Assembly (NCBI GenBank): GCA_029378245.1 | Contig: JARKIF010000117.1 | Location: 1 to 64,000, forward strand | Source of the DNA: Roridomyces roridus | Lineage: Eukaryota; Basidiomycota; Agaricomycetes; Agaricales; Mycenaceae | Reading direction: 5' to 3' | Length of the DNA: 64,000 nt | Shown here: in pieces, positions 33,081-43,696 of the stretch | Position numbering within the stretch: position 1 is the stretch's first letter | Layout: each line of letters opens with the position of its first letter | Made by a program: the position numbers and the translations under genes | Notes under the pieces: model-generated | Told to the model about the DNA's origin: nothing | What the model saw: the letters and a program-made list of their open reading frames with translations, nothing else | Databases searched by the model: none

Positions 33081-33884
33081 GCGTTCTGAAAATGAAGGCT
33101 ACTGTGATTCCCCCGCTCTCCCAAGCCACGCTCTTTTCTTCTTTTCCCTCTCCTTTATTCTCAGCGCAGCGCGAAATGGCTGTAGCGTCAAATCAGTGTC
33201 GCTTATACGCTCATCACGTGCCTCTTACCAGCGCATCACCGTCCTCCTCTCTTCCTCCTCTCCTGCTCGCTGGCTCTTCCTCCTCTCCTGCTCGCTGTCT
33301 CTTCGCAGTCGACGTCGATGGCATCAGCGGCATCAGCAGCCAGCCATATCGCTACATATCGTTATGGGCCCGAGGCCAACGTCATCAACAGCAAGGCCGA
33401 CCACATTCAGAGGGCAGCGACGCAATGAACACGGATTCCATGAGGCCAGCGCGTGGATGGTGGTGGGCAGAGCTGCTGCGCAGCTGGGGATAGCTGGCGG
33501 GCCGAGTGGTGAGCTGCCAGGGTGGCTGTGGGGTAGGAGGCTGGATGGATGGCGGGCGTAGCGCAACAGGTGGGCAAACGGGCTGCGCGACGGGTCGTGA
33601 ACTTGAAGTAGGCAGCAGCAGTACGGTATGGGGAGTGCAGGCGGGGCGCGGCGCTGCCGCCGTTCATTTGGCGCTCAGGGCGTCTGATAAATGTATTTTT
33701 TATTGCAGAAAAAATACAGAAGCGCCCGTAGGCGTCTATTTTTCCATTTGATTCGCGCTTAAGCCGTGAATGCCGCAAGAGATCACATTGCCGAGGCCCA
33801 AATGGCGGCCACCAGGGTTTCCTAGTGGTGCCGAGGTGCCGAGAATCACGTCCCAAAGCGATTTAAAGGAATATATGGCTGGCC
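33081..33884. other. Intergenic, nothing recognised
   Basis: Open frames here (such as 32983-33561) are Ser/Arg-rich and overlap poly-T and simple sequence. A short direct repeat of CTCTTCCTCCTCTCCTGCTCGC occurs near 33249-33296. No gene is supported. Confidence 0.35.
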
Positions 33885-34925
33885 CGTAAGTATCGCAAAA
33901 CGTACCTGGACTAAGGCCGGTACATATCTAGATATCTATACATTATGAGGTGCGCTATCGAGTGACGGGGGTGCGTGGAGGTCATATCAACGATGCTGCA
34001 GGTACTTTAGATGGACAGATTCGAGGCGTAAATGGTGAAGATACTTGCAATTGTGTTTTAATTGAGGTGGCGGGCATCGGCGACGATGCCAGGCTCCGAC
34101 AACATCTTAAAAGCTATCGAGTAACAGGGGCGCGTGGGGGGCATATAAACGATGCTGCAGGTGCTTTAGATTAAGGGATTTGAGGGCGGGAAGGTGAAGA
34201 TACCTGCAATTGTATGGCATGATGCATATTTTGATCGAGGTGGCGGACATCGACAACGGCGGGCTCGGATGATGTCTGAACGGGTATCGAATAGCAGGTG
34301 CGCGTGGAGCACATTCCGATGGTGAGGAGTGAATTCTGGATGATGGGATTCACGGCCGGGACGGTGAAAACATGGATGACGTGCGGGAAGATCCACATTT
34401 TGGGTGACCTGGCGGACGTCGACAGCGGTGGCGGGCTCGGATGCTGTCCAAAGCCCTATCGGACGACGGGGGCGTGTGGAGCACATCCCAACGGTGCTGG
34501 GGGTGCGTTGAATGGAAGGATTCAAGGCAGGGATGGGCACGATATCGCTGATTTGGGGTGATTGTCAAGATATTGAGTGACGTGGCGGACACCGACGGCG
34601 ACACCGAGCTCAGACCGCGTCGCAGACGTTATCAAGTGGCGGGGGCATGTGCAGAGCATCCAACCAGTGCTGAAGGTATCATAGATGGCCGGATTTGAGG
34701 CCTGGGTGGAGAACCATGGCCGGATTTGACGCCGGGATGGTGAGGACATGAGTGATTTTGTGAGAAGATGGATATTTTGAGTGAGGTGGCGGACGTCGGC
34801 AACGCTGGCAGGCTCCGATGATGTCCAAGAGCTTATGAAATGGTCGGGGCGTGTGGAGGGGTCTTGACAGTGCTGGGGATAGATGTTTCAGGCAAGGACC
34901 ATCAGAAACGAGTGAGATACTTACA
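33885..34925 (+). repeat. ~170 bp tandem repeat, cluster D, with inverted terminal segment
   Basis: Units start with GAGGTGGCGGACATCG-like sequence at 34064, 34237, 34406, 34579 and 34783 (spacing 173, 169, 173 and 204; the last carries an internal ~32 bp duplication). The array is preceded at 33886-33938 by GTAAGTATCGCAAAACGTAC and CTGGACTAAGGCC, the inverse of the segment that ends cluster C at 20600. A weak match to the other end (GAGATACTTAC) occurs at about 34913. Confidence 0.72.
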
Positions 34926-35636
34926 CTTCATCTCGAGCCGCACACCAAATCCGCAATAAGTGCACTCGCACGATGACGACGGCGGCAGTGGGCACGGTAG
35001 AGTCTATAATGTGGGTACGTCCAACGCGGGGTATGTCCAAGACAAATAGAGTATGCTGTCAAATGTAGTCAGTCTCACCGTAGAAAATTCAAGAAACTAG
35101 CCACGCACCTGGGTCCCACCATGACTCGATTCCACTTGGCATACCCACCGCCTCCAGTTCCCGATTGTTTGGGGTGCATCCGGCCAGATCCTGGTCGAGG
35201 TCTCGGAGATGTCGAAGAGTAGGCGGCAAGTGCATTTGCTCCCGCGGATCAGAAGGCTCCGTCTCTCGATGGAATGAGATGGAATGAGGGGAGTGCGCCG
35301 GGTCGGGTGTTATGATTGCTGGATAGTGCAGAGAGAGAGTGAGAGAGAGTGAGAGAAAGAGAGAGAGAAAGCGCAAAGGACAAGCGTCATGTGACTATCA
35401 CATGACCAAGGCATTATACCTGCAGCTATTTTACAGCCGCCACATCCTCTTATAAAAAATTCTGGCCCTATAGATTGTCTTGAAATACTGCCAAGAAAAC
35501 ATTTAGCTCCTTTCCTGTATGAAAAAGCGCTGTTTAGCCAGGGTGAAACGCAGGGGAAGAGGCTCCCATCATTTTGATCCCGCGGCCTCTTACTGAGTGA
35601 TAAGCGATCAGTGCCTCTCTTTAGCGAATTACTTCC
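34926..35636. other. Intergenic with GA microsatellite
   Basis: Presumed upstream region of the dioxygenase gene. A (GAGAGAGT)n/(GA)n tract lies at about 35331-35375. No coding sequence or known regulatory motif is recognised in the rest. Confidence 0.4.
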
Positions 35637-38600
35637 ATGGAACCTTTGGGGCCACCGGTCGCAGCTCAACTGGAAGCTATCTTACACCAACTTCAATCCC
35701 TAAACATCCAAGCCATCGATTCTAGCTACAGTCAGACTCTCCGGACTTTTGTCGACGCCACAAATTCGCAGCTGGAAGCGCTCAAAATTGGGGAATCGTC
35801 GAGGCAGAGAGATGTCCCCGAGAGGAACTTTGAACAGGCTCTTCCAGGTGTGTACTATGTGCTCACTTCTCTCGCGTCCCTTTCATTTTCACCCAGATAC
35901 GCCCAACTCCTGCTCAGCCGGCCATAACTTTTCATCCGGTCACTCAGCAGATCTGTCAACTCCAACGGCGCAGAGTCGTGACTCTGCGCCATATCGCTAC
36001 CCTTTCATTCAAGTGGAGCACGATCCGGTCGAGGTACAGAATCGGGGTGCGTTGACTTTGGCTGTACGCCCCGGCTACACACTGACTGATCAACTCAGTG
36101 TACCACCGTCCGAACCAGCCTCGCCAGTATGGCATTTCGGAGGATGATACCCTTCCTATGAAGCCGCCTCTCAGCTCCTTCATCTGGCCTGCCCAGTCAC
36201 TTTCTAAGCAGCCCAAACCAAACGGCGACGTTATCCTTTATCCAGCTGTGGCAGCTGAGCCTCCTGCCGGCCATTATCCCCACACTCCACCATACATACT
36301 CAACGATGTTCTTGATCCGTCTTATCGTCGTGGCTGGCGCTACGCAGCACCATACAATCACTCGTCAAAGGATGATGAGAAGGAGCGTATGCGCAGCATT
36401 CAGATTCCTCCCAACACCACCCCGAGTTTTTTTGACAAAGCGTCGCAACGATTCATCTGCGAGCCGATTCCGGGCATGGTTCATATGCCACTTGGAATCC
36501 CCATGGTGCACCAAGTCAACGGAGATCCCGACATGGCGGTCACCGTTGCGTGCGCCCATAGTCTGAAGACGTTGGAGGGGTATGACGAGAGCAAAGAGAT
36601 CCTTGAATTGGTGCCGCAGCTTATGGAACTCACCTGGGGTGTGGAAGCCACTCCTGACGCGCCTGGTGTTCCAGCCATCTTTGAACTGCCCGGTCTACAA
36701 GTCAATCTGCGATCCCACCAGCTTCCACCCGACAGACTCAAAAATGGCGAGGGCTCGTTCAATCTCGCGTCTACCCATGGTGAAGGCGAGGGTGTTGGTC
36801 ACTTCGGGCCCGCGGTGCAGACAAACGCACCTGCGGAGGCTGAGCATATCTCACGCGTCCTCAAGATACTCCATCGTCTATACCAGCTGATTATGCCGTT
36901 GTGCATCTCTCGTTTTGAATGGGAGATGATCAAGTTCGCGGGACTGGAGAATAATGTCGTCGCATTTGGTGGTTTAGATCCGGGACCCACAAGCTGTCAA
37001 CTCAACAGTTCGGCCGCAGCCAACGTTTACAATTTCGATTTCTGTGGCAGTGACATACCATCGGTATCTCTCTCTGACGGTGCTTCGTCCGAGAGAGAAT
37101 GGATCAACCTCACTGAACGTATCCACTCGGCCGTCCTGGAGGTCCGAGCCCTCATAGATGCAATCGGTCCCCAGGGACGTCCTCACGGCGACTTCCAAGA
37201 CGATCCGCTGCCCTTAACTCTCTTTGTGCTGCTGTTGCGTCTTCCAAAAGGCAGTGACATGGGTCCATTCATGTTTCTCCGTCCAGCGCTGTACCTTCGC
37301 GAGACCGATGAACATATTATCTTTGCATCGTTCAAAGCAAATGATATACATTCTGGTACCGCGCCCACCTACGTCAAGCAACTAAAGGACCGCATGGTGT
37401 CTGTGGACAGCGCACGCGAGCTGTTCAAGAAGTTTGGGCCGCATGTTCGCTGTGGATATGTGATGTATCCCAGCATAACCGCAACCACCCGGAGCGCTCA
37501 GATCCTGTACACAAAATCCCTGCGTTTCTTATACACTCCTGCAGATTCCCGAGCTGAAAAACGGAAGTACTATGCATCGCATGGTCAAGCTATTCTCGGG
37601 GATCACAGAAGTCGTTTCAATCGCTTTGGGCGCGAGGGTGTTTTGGGTTTCAATATAAAGTCATTTTTCATTGAAAAATATCTGGCTCAAGTGGTAGGCG
37701 GAGACAATACAGTGAGCACAAGTGCGGGTCATATGTCAGGCTATTTTGGCTTGACGCAAGTCCAAAACGCAGATCACATGATTTCAAATTGAGACACAAG
37801 ACAGAGACGCAAGTGGCAAGTGGAGACGCAACTCGGAGACGCAGGTCATGTGACTTCCAAATTAGGTTCTATGAGGAAATTATGTGATGGAGATAATTTG
37901 AAATACCAAACTGGAAATTTCCTCATTTGGCCATGTTTTTGCTGCTGGCCTTTGGCATGTTTTGAGATTCTACCACATGGGCAACTGAGATTACAAAGTA
38001 GTATCTTTCATTAGTGTAACAGCACATTGATCAAGTAAAATTCCAAACACTTTATATCTACCCATTGTTCTCCTCAAAAAGATACAGTAATAGATAGATA
38101 ACAATAACAAGTGGATTCATGATGGGATTCAGAGTTTTTGACACATTTGAATATCACCTATCCATGGATTATATAAGATCGTGGGAATGTGTGACCATAT
38201 CATCACTTGTATCAGAATCTTGGATCAACATCTGATCCAAATTGAATCACATGACCTGCGTCTGGGAGTTGCGTCCTGCGTCTGGAAGCTGCGTCTCAAC
38301 TTGCACTTTTAGGACCTGTGTCCCATGCTTGCCTTGGGTGGTGCTACCACATGATAGGCATCTATAACCTGTGTCAGGGCCATATCGCCATGTCTAGTCG
38401 ACTTCCCTGTCCAGCAAAACCTGAGAACTAAACCTGAAAAGATGCATAAACTTGTGTATCACTACATTGAACTAATGCCTTGCATCTGCACCATTGACAC
38501 TGTAATTTTCAATGATAAATGCTGTCATATTTCAAGAACTTTCTGATCCAATGCGGTCTCAGCTCCACGCTCAACACAGACGATCTCCTGGCTTCACTTA

Positions 38601-40880
38601 CATACACTGACGAAGCCGGATTGACGAGAACGCTTGAACCAGCACCCTTCGACATTGACAATGACTCGGACTACGCCATGATGAGCTTGTACCGAGCATT
38701 TTATACCCACTGGCGCGAGGTTCTGGGGTTATACTCTCTTGGACTCACCCACTCGACCTTCACTGCTCAGCAAACCAAAATAACCAAGTATTTGGCTGGT
38801 ATCACGCAGCGTGCGAGCGGAATTCCCAAAGAGCGAAACCTAGTTGTTGTGCGGAGTGTGCCAGCTCGGGATGGCGCTCCTTTGATTGAGCGTGTACTTG
38901 GTCACCGTAAACAAGGATCTGACGTGCGTTATTGTTTTTATACCCATACCATTCATAAACTAAGTTCATCCAGATGATCTGGAGTGTACTTCTTGTTGGA
39001 TCCAACGAAATTCGTAATGTGTCCGAAGCAACTTGGTGGTATGTGACTATTGTCGCTTGCATGTGTTTCTCATATAATCTTCCGGTCCAGGTTAAAACAG
39101 GGAGAAAATGCTGTGAAATGCCTCAAATACTACAGCGAAACCAACGCCGAGATTCCTGTAAATCGTCGAACCCCTGCGCACCCCGCCCCAGAGACAACCT
39201 CCCACAGCGCTGCAGGCAATGTAGTCAAAGATTTACATTCCTCTGACCAATTGCGCCCCCAAGGTGGTCTCCAGAATGACCGTAAGAGAAAACGACGAGC
39301 CACACCGGAATTCTCCGACTCTGAGGAGGACGAAGAGAATACCGCCCGTACCGCCGCTGCGGTTCCCGGGACTACCGCCACCACAGACGCTCCTGACACT
39401 GCTATAGCCAGATCCGGCGACTCAGAGAATGGTACCGAGACGGTTCCTGGAGCCGTCATGAATGACGCTCCTGGGACTTCTGCAACCAGAGCCGGCGGTT
39501 TGGAGAATGCCATTGAGGCGGTTCCTGGAGCCACCACGACCGACCCTCCTGGTATTTCTGAAACCAGAGCTGGTGGTTTGGAGAATTCCATCGAGACAGT
39601 TCCAGAAGCTACGATGACCGACGCTCCTGGGATTATCGAGATGGTTCCTGAAGCCGCCGCGACCAACGCTCCTGGGATTTTCTCCACCAGTGCCGGCGGT
39701 GCGGATTCCCAGGATTCGGATGGTGGAAACGCCCATGGGAAGAAACGTCAACGAACGCGATTCCGACAAGATGGTGAGGAGGATAGGGACATTGCAGATC
39801 CGCAGGAAAAAGGACAAGAAGCTCCTGCACGCTCGAGTTCAGAGGACGAGCCGCAATTTGATGTAGAGCAAATACTTGACACGAGGATCCAGGTATGTAA
39901 CACCCTTTAATATAACCTGCTTTATTGGCTGACCTATCTTCTAAAGGGCGACCAACCGAATTCAGAGGACGAGCCGCAATTTGATGTAGAGCAAATACTT
40001 GACACGAGGATCCAGGTAACACCCTTTACTATAACCCGCTTTATTGGCTGATCTATCTATTAAAGGGCGGCCAACGCCAGTGGCTTGTCAAGTGGGAAGG
40101 TTATCTCTCCTCAGAGAATTCATGGCACGGGGCAGAGGCTTTTGGGTCAGTGCATATTCCATCCGTTTAATTGGAATCCTGATAGAGAGTTCCGATAGCT
40201 ACCCTGCACCTATGCTGGATTCCTTCAATCGAGAACGCGGCCTGCTTGAGGACAAGGACATTTTGATGGAGAGTCGCAGTCCTGCTTCATCTGACGATGA
40301 GCGTACAACTCGACCGAGAAAGTCCAAAGGCCGGCGCGGACCACCATTGGCAGACAAGACTCCGGAGGAGGAGGATATGGCGCCCGAGATTGATCTTGAT
40401 TCACTCAAAAGTCTTCTGGATTTGCCGAAATTGGAGAGTGAATATAAACGAATGGTGCATCTCCAAGCTACTTTGGCCAAGCCCAAGCAAATGGCCAGCA
40501 TCAATGTTACCCCACGCGACAGTGCTACCCGCATTTTATCCCACATTGAGGAGCAAAACGACCTCAGCTTCCGACTACAGTTCGCCCTTGGATCGGGACA
40601 GCGCTGGAATCCACACCTCGCCAGACTTACCATGGAATGCATATCGAATATAGGCACATCCATTGCCGGTCTGGTTCTGCACTCTGAAGTCGGTGACCTT
40701 GTGCAGCGCGGCGCGCAGGCCCAGATATGCAGGTGCTTGGTTGCTGCATACCAGTGGCTTGTACAACTTGGTCCCTCGTTGGCCACGCAGCTTGTGGAAA
40801 CGCTCGTAACCGAGGGTGAAATTATCCTCAAGGACCAGTTCCCCGAGCTTGCGCCCATGGTTATCAACCCATATAGTTGA
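35637..40880 (+). CDS. JBP/TET-like 2OG-Fe(II) dioxygenase with C-terminal chromodomain
   Basis: Starts MEPLGPPVAAQLEAILHQLQ. The central region carries a double-stranded-beta-helix signature: RPHGDFQDDPLPLTLFVL (candidate HxD iron ligands), MGPFMFLRPALYLRE, and about 56 residues later NDIHSGTAP (candidate distal His). This fits the JBP1/TET-like oxygenases abundant in Agaricomycetes, which oxidise modified DNA bases; activity here is inferred. An element at 37654-38529 interrupts after GREGVLGF; coding resumes at KNFLIQCGLSSTLN. Further on are five ~23-residue repeats and a chromodomain: QFDVEQILDTRIQ, GGQRQWLVKWEGYLSSENSW, then, if a 40 nt intron (40144-40183) is removed, YPAPMLDSFNRERG. 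The first half is duplicated as an extra in-frame exon. The protein ends MVINPYS. Introns include those near 35847-35895 and 36046-36099, and three between 38920 and 40075. Confidence 0.7.
37654..38529 (+). mobile_element. 876 bp TIR element with 6 bp TSD (copy 2 of 2), inside the dioxygenase gene
   Basis: Flanked by TTTCAA on both sides (37648-37653 and 38530-38535). It begins TATAAAGTCATTTTTC and ends GCTGTCATA, like copy 1. The host frame enters as IKSFFIEKYLAQVVGGD, identical to copy 1, and stops after about 46 codons. The right end contributes ATG CTG TCA TA directly before the resumed host frame. A possible donor (CAA GTG|GTAGGC) and an acceptor at the junction (TTTCAAG|AAC) would restore the frame. 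Confidence 0.88.
39355..39700 (+). repeat. In-frame ~69 bp coding repeats
   Basis: About five repeats of a 23-residue unit resembling AGGLENxIExVPGATxTDAPG, lying between the dioxygenase region and the chromodomain. They are Ala/Pro/Thr-rich and probably form a disordered linker of variable length between strains. Confidence 0.75.
39840..40075 (+). repeat. Tandem duplication of a chromodomain half-exon plus its intron
   Basis: The segment at about 39840-39956 (CAGAGGACGAGCCGCAATTT through GGATCCAG|gta, the intron and GGGCGACCAAC) is repeated nearly exactly at about 39963-40075. Both copies have their own donor and a taaag|GG acceptor, and both are in frame. The mRNA could include either copy or both. 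Confidence 0.85.
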
Positions 40881-40892
40881 TACAACGCGTTA

Positions 40893-41440
40893 CAGGTGGG
40901 TTGTAGCCCAAGGTCGCAACGTGTTACGGCTCGGGTTCTGCCCAGCAGAAATAAATGGCACCAGCCCAAATTGAACTGGGGACCAAAGAGAAAATCACAT
41001 GACTGTTGAGTCAGCAATAGTGGCCTACACATTAACCATTCAACCACTGCTCCGATGGGTGGTGGGGTTTTTTATGCTCCACCCACCCTAACCTAACCTA
41101 ACCTTCCTAACCTTCCTAACCTTTCTAACCATCCTAACCTGTCCTAACCTAACCATCCTAACCATCCTAACTATCCCAACCTAACTAACCTAACCTAACA
41201 GTCCTAACAGTCCCTAACTGCCACTCACTGCTAAATCTCAGTTGGAGAGCATAGTATTATGTCAATGTTTTGACTTGAAATCACTCTCTCTTAGCTTAGT
41301 TGGTTAAGGCATGCTCCATTGATGCCATGCTGACTAATGCTCTGCTAATGTTTTGGGTTCAATGCAGGATGGTGCCACTTTATTATTTTCTAGTCATGTG
41401 CCAGGTTGTAACGCGTTGCGACCTTGGGCTACAACCGGGG
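40893..41440. mobile_element. Inverted pair of tRNA-derived SINEs (fold-back) with 11 bp flanking repeat
   Basis: Both ends carry GTTGTAGCCCAAGGTCGCAA / TTGCGACCTTGGGCTACAAC in inverted orientation. Each arm has a tRNA-like head: TAGCTTAGTTGGTTAAGGC (A box) with GGGTTCAATGC (B box) near 41295-41360, and a related, more diverged head read on the minus strand near 41065-40960. The whole is flanked by ACAACGCGTTA (40882-40892 and 41441-41451). The centre is the CCTAA-type array. Confidence 0.65.
41087..41215. repeat. Degenerate CCTAA/CCTAAC array
   Basis: About 25 loosely repeated CCTAAC/CCTAA units between the two SINE heads. It resembles but is not the fungal telomere repeat (CCCTAA), and nothing else here suggests a chromosome end. 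Confidence 0.8.
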
Positions 41441-41508
41441 ACAACGCGTTATGCCTACCTTATGAGGTGTGGTTATCCATATCATTGGTTTTATCCGTGA
41501 CTCGCGCA

Positions 41509-43564
41509 CAATGCGAGAGCAGGAGGCAGCCAAGACGAAAGAGAAGTCAAAACAACGAAGAAGGGAACGCACACAGGCAGCTGGTGGACAAAGTCGGCAA
41601 AGGACAAAAAAATTTCCGGCAGCTTCCCTCAAAGATTCCCAGTATGCCCGTGTACCCGCGGATCTTTGGGGACTGCTCCCTGCGAAAGCGGGATCTTCGA
41701 TTGCGCTGGATGCTGTTGGTCGAACACTGCCTCTGAAAACGGACGCAGATGTGCATCATCTCGCGGCTCGATGGCTTTCGAATCTCTGGGACAAGCACCT
41801 CCTTCTCACGTCTATGCAACAATTCGACGAGTTGTTGAACAGTCGCAGAGCCAAAGAAGATGTTTCTGCGGTTCGAGCACGCTGCATCACCCGGGGGTCA
41901 ATTCTTTATCATTTGGCCGACGCAGTTGGGGAGGGTATTTTTTTTGCAAACGATATCTTCGACTTCTTGCGGCGTCCGTGCAAGATGTTTCCCTCCATCG
42001 ACCGGGATTCCACCTTTGCAAACTCTGTCATCCGGAACGAACAGACAACCTTCCAGAATTTGGATTTCCAACTTGCGGGCTGGATGGCAGAGGGCGAGAT
42101 CGGAGAAGTCACACAGAAACTTGGAGATGCTGTTCACAGAGGCCTGCTGACCCTGCAATTGGGGATTGCCATCACCGATGAGTGCTGGGACGATCCGGCG
42201 GCTCACCTCCTACCCTCTGCACTGAATAAAATCACGCACAAGACCTCTCGCACGAGCACAGCGAGACAAGTCGCCGACAGCCCTACCACAACGGAGTCCC
42301 TCCTCCCTAAAACGCCTTCCCTAGGTGTTGCTGCCGTGATCATTCGCGAAGTGCTTGCAGAAAAACGGGAATCCATGCTCCCAAATCCGCCGATGACTGA
42401 TACCATGTACCGTCGACTCTTGCGTGGTCAGAATGGGTTCACAACTTCACAACCGGCACATTACGACCCTGACCAGATGAATCCGATCCGCGCCGACCTG
42501 CGAGGGTTTCATCTTTTGAAATCTCTGATCCCTCCACTGTCGCTCACCATGGGGCCCGGCGTCTCCAGCCTGCTGGCCTTCATGAGTACCGGTCAAGGCT
42601 TTGTAACCAGAAAGTTTCTGGCTCGCATGCGGGAACGTACACATGGGATGGTCTTCCAGACATTGGAGGAGGCCGTGAAGACATTCGAGGTTGAGGAGAT
42701 GATACGTGCAGCTCTCCCACCGGACCCAGAGTACAAGATGCACAATGTCAACGTCTATGGTCAGGCAAGCAACCACTATGGTTTGCATCCGACAGTCGGC
42801 GGGAGGCACCTGACTGTGGAAGAGAAATTTGAGCCGATGTTCTCTGACAGAGTCCAGCGCGGGTATCTTGCGCTTCTGCGTAATTTGGCGGGGCATGATC
42901 CTACAATCCCTGGCGCCCCGAGAATTTCTTGGTTGGCTGCACACAAATGGGTTGTAGACGCGAAGATCAACGGTTTTGGCCCCGGGTCGCTGGGGGCCCT
43001 GCAATTTGCCAACAACTTGACTCTGCTTGGCGTGGCAAGCCCTCCCTCCCCTGTCGAAATGGCCCAATGGATTTCTGATCACCAAGACAAGGGCGCGTTT
43101 CGTGGTCTACAGGTTCTGGGATTCCAGCTGGAGCAAAAGAATGCTTCCCCTTCCGCCGTTCGGGTCGCCTTCCTCTGCGTTTACGCCTGGCTGGATAATT
43201 TTCTGACAACGGATGACAAGCTGGTTCTGGACTTTGGACCCATCTTCGTTGAGCAGCTTCTCTGCAAAGTTGGTCGCTGGTGCCGGCGGCTTAACGACCA
43301 TGCTGCCCAGAAGACGGCAAAAGTGGCTTTGTCCCAGCTTGCGGACAAAGCGTTCGAGGGCGCGCGGTGGACATCCGGCGAGAATCTGACCCAGTTCAAC
43401 AAGTGGCCGTTCCCGCCATGCACCAAGTACAAGCCCGCCGTCTTCAGAAAAATCATAGAGAGCAGGTGAGTTACATGGCCGAGTCGTTACTGCCGAGGCT
43501 CACAGTTTTGTCCAGAGAAATGTTGCTTCAATTTGAGGCAGAGGCTGCGGGTGTTGAGGAGTAG
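41509..43564 (+). CDS. Large hypothetical protein
   Basis: A single long open frame from MREQEAAKTKEKSKQRRRER (an upstream in-frame Met exists at 41469) of about 660 residues: KDSQYARVPADLWGLLPAKA, DFLRRPCKMFPSIDRDSTFA, LRGFHLLKSLIPPLSLTMGP, GPGSLGALQFANNLTLLGVA, VEMAQWISDHQDKGAFRGLQ, VLDFGPIFVEQLLCKVGRWC. It ends across a short intron (about 43468-43517) as REMLLQFEAEAAGVEE. I do not recognise a catalytic motif. The basic N-terminus could bind nucleic acid or act as a nuclear signal. It follows the dioxygenase gene on the same strand and may be functionally linked, but this is inference. No frame break is seen. Confidence 0.68.
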
Positions 43565-43696
43565 TAGTAGTGTATTCATACAAATGTCGAATTGAGCACA
43601 TAATTTTTGAGGGCGGAAGCAAAGTGGCGTCTCCTTGATCCTTCCTTCCATGTATGTTGGGGCGAGCACATTATACGCATTCGTACAGATTTTACA

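Noticed and set aside
41087..41215. Possible telomere or chromosome end from CCTAA repeats
   Set aside because: The array is short, degenerate, internal and lies within a SINE pair; coding DNA continues on both sides.
41285..41375. Possible tRNA gene next to the CCTAA array
   Set aside because: A and B boxes are good but the molecule lacks a full cloverleaf and shares its tail with an inverted copy, so it is a SINE head.
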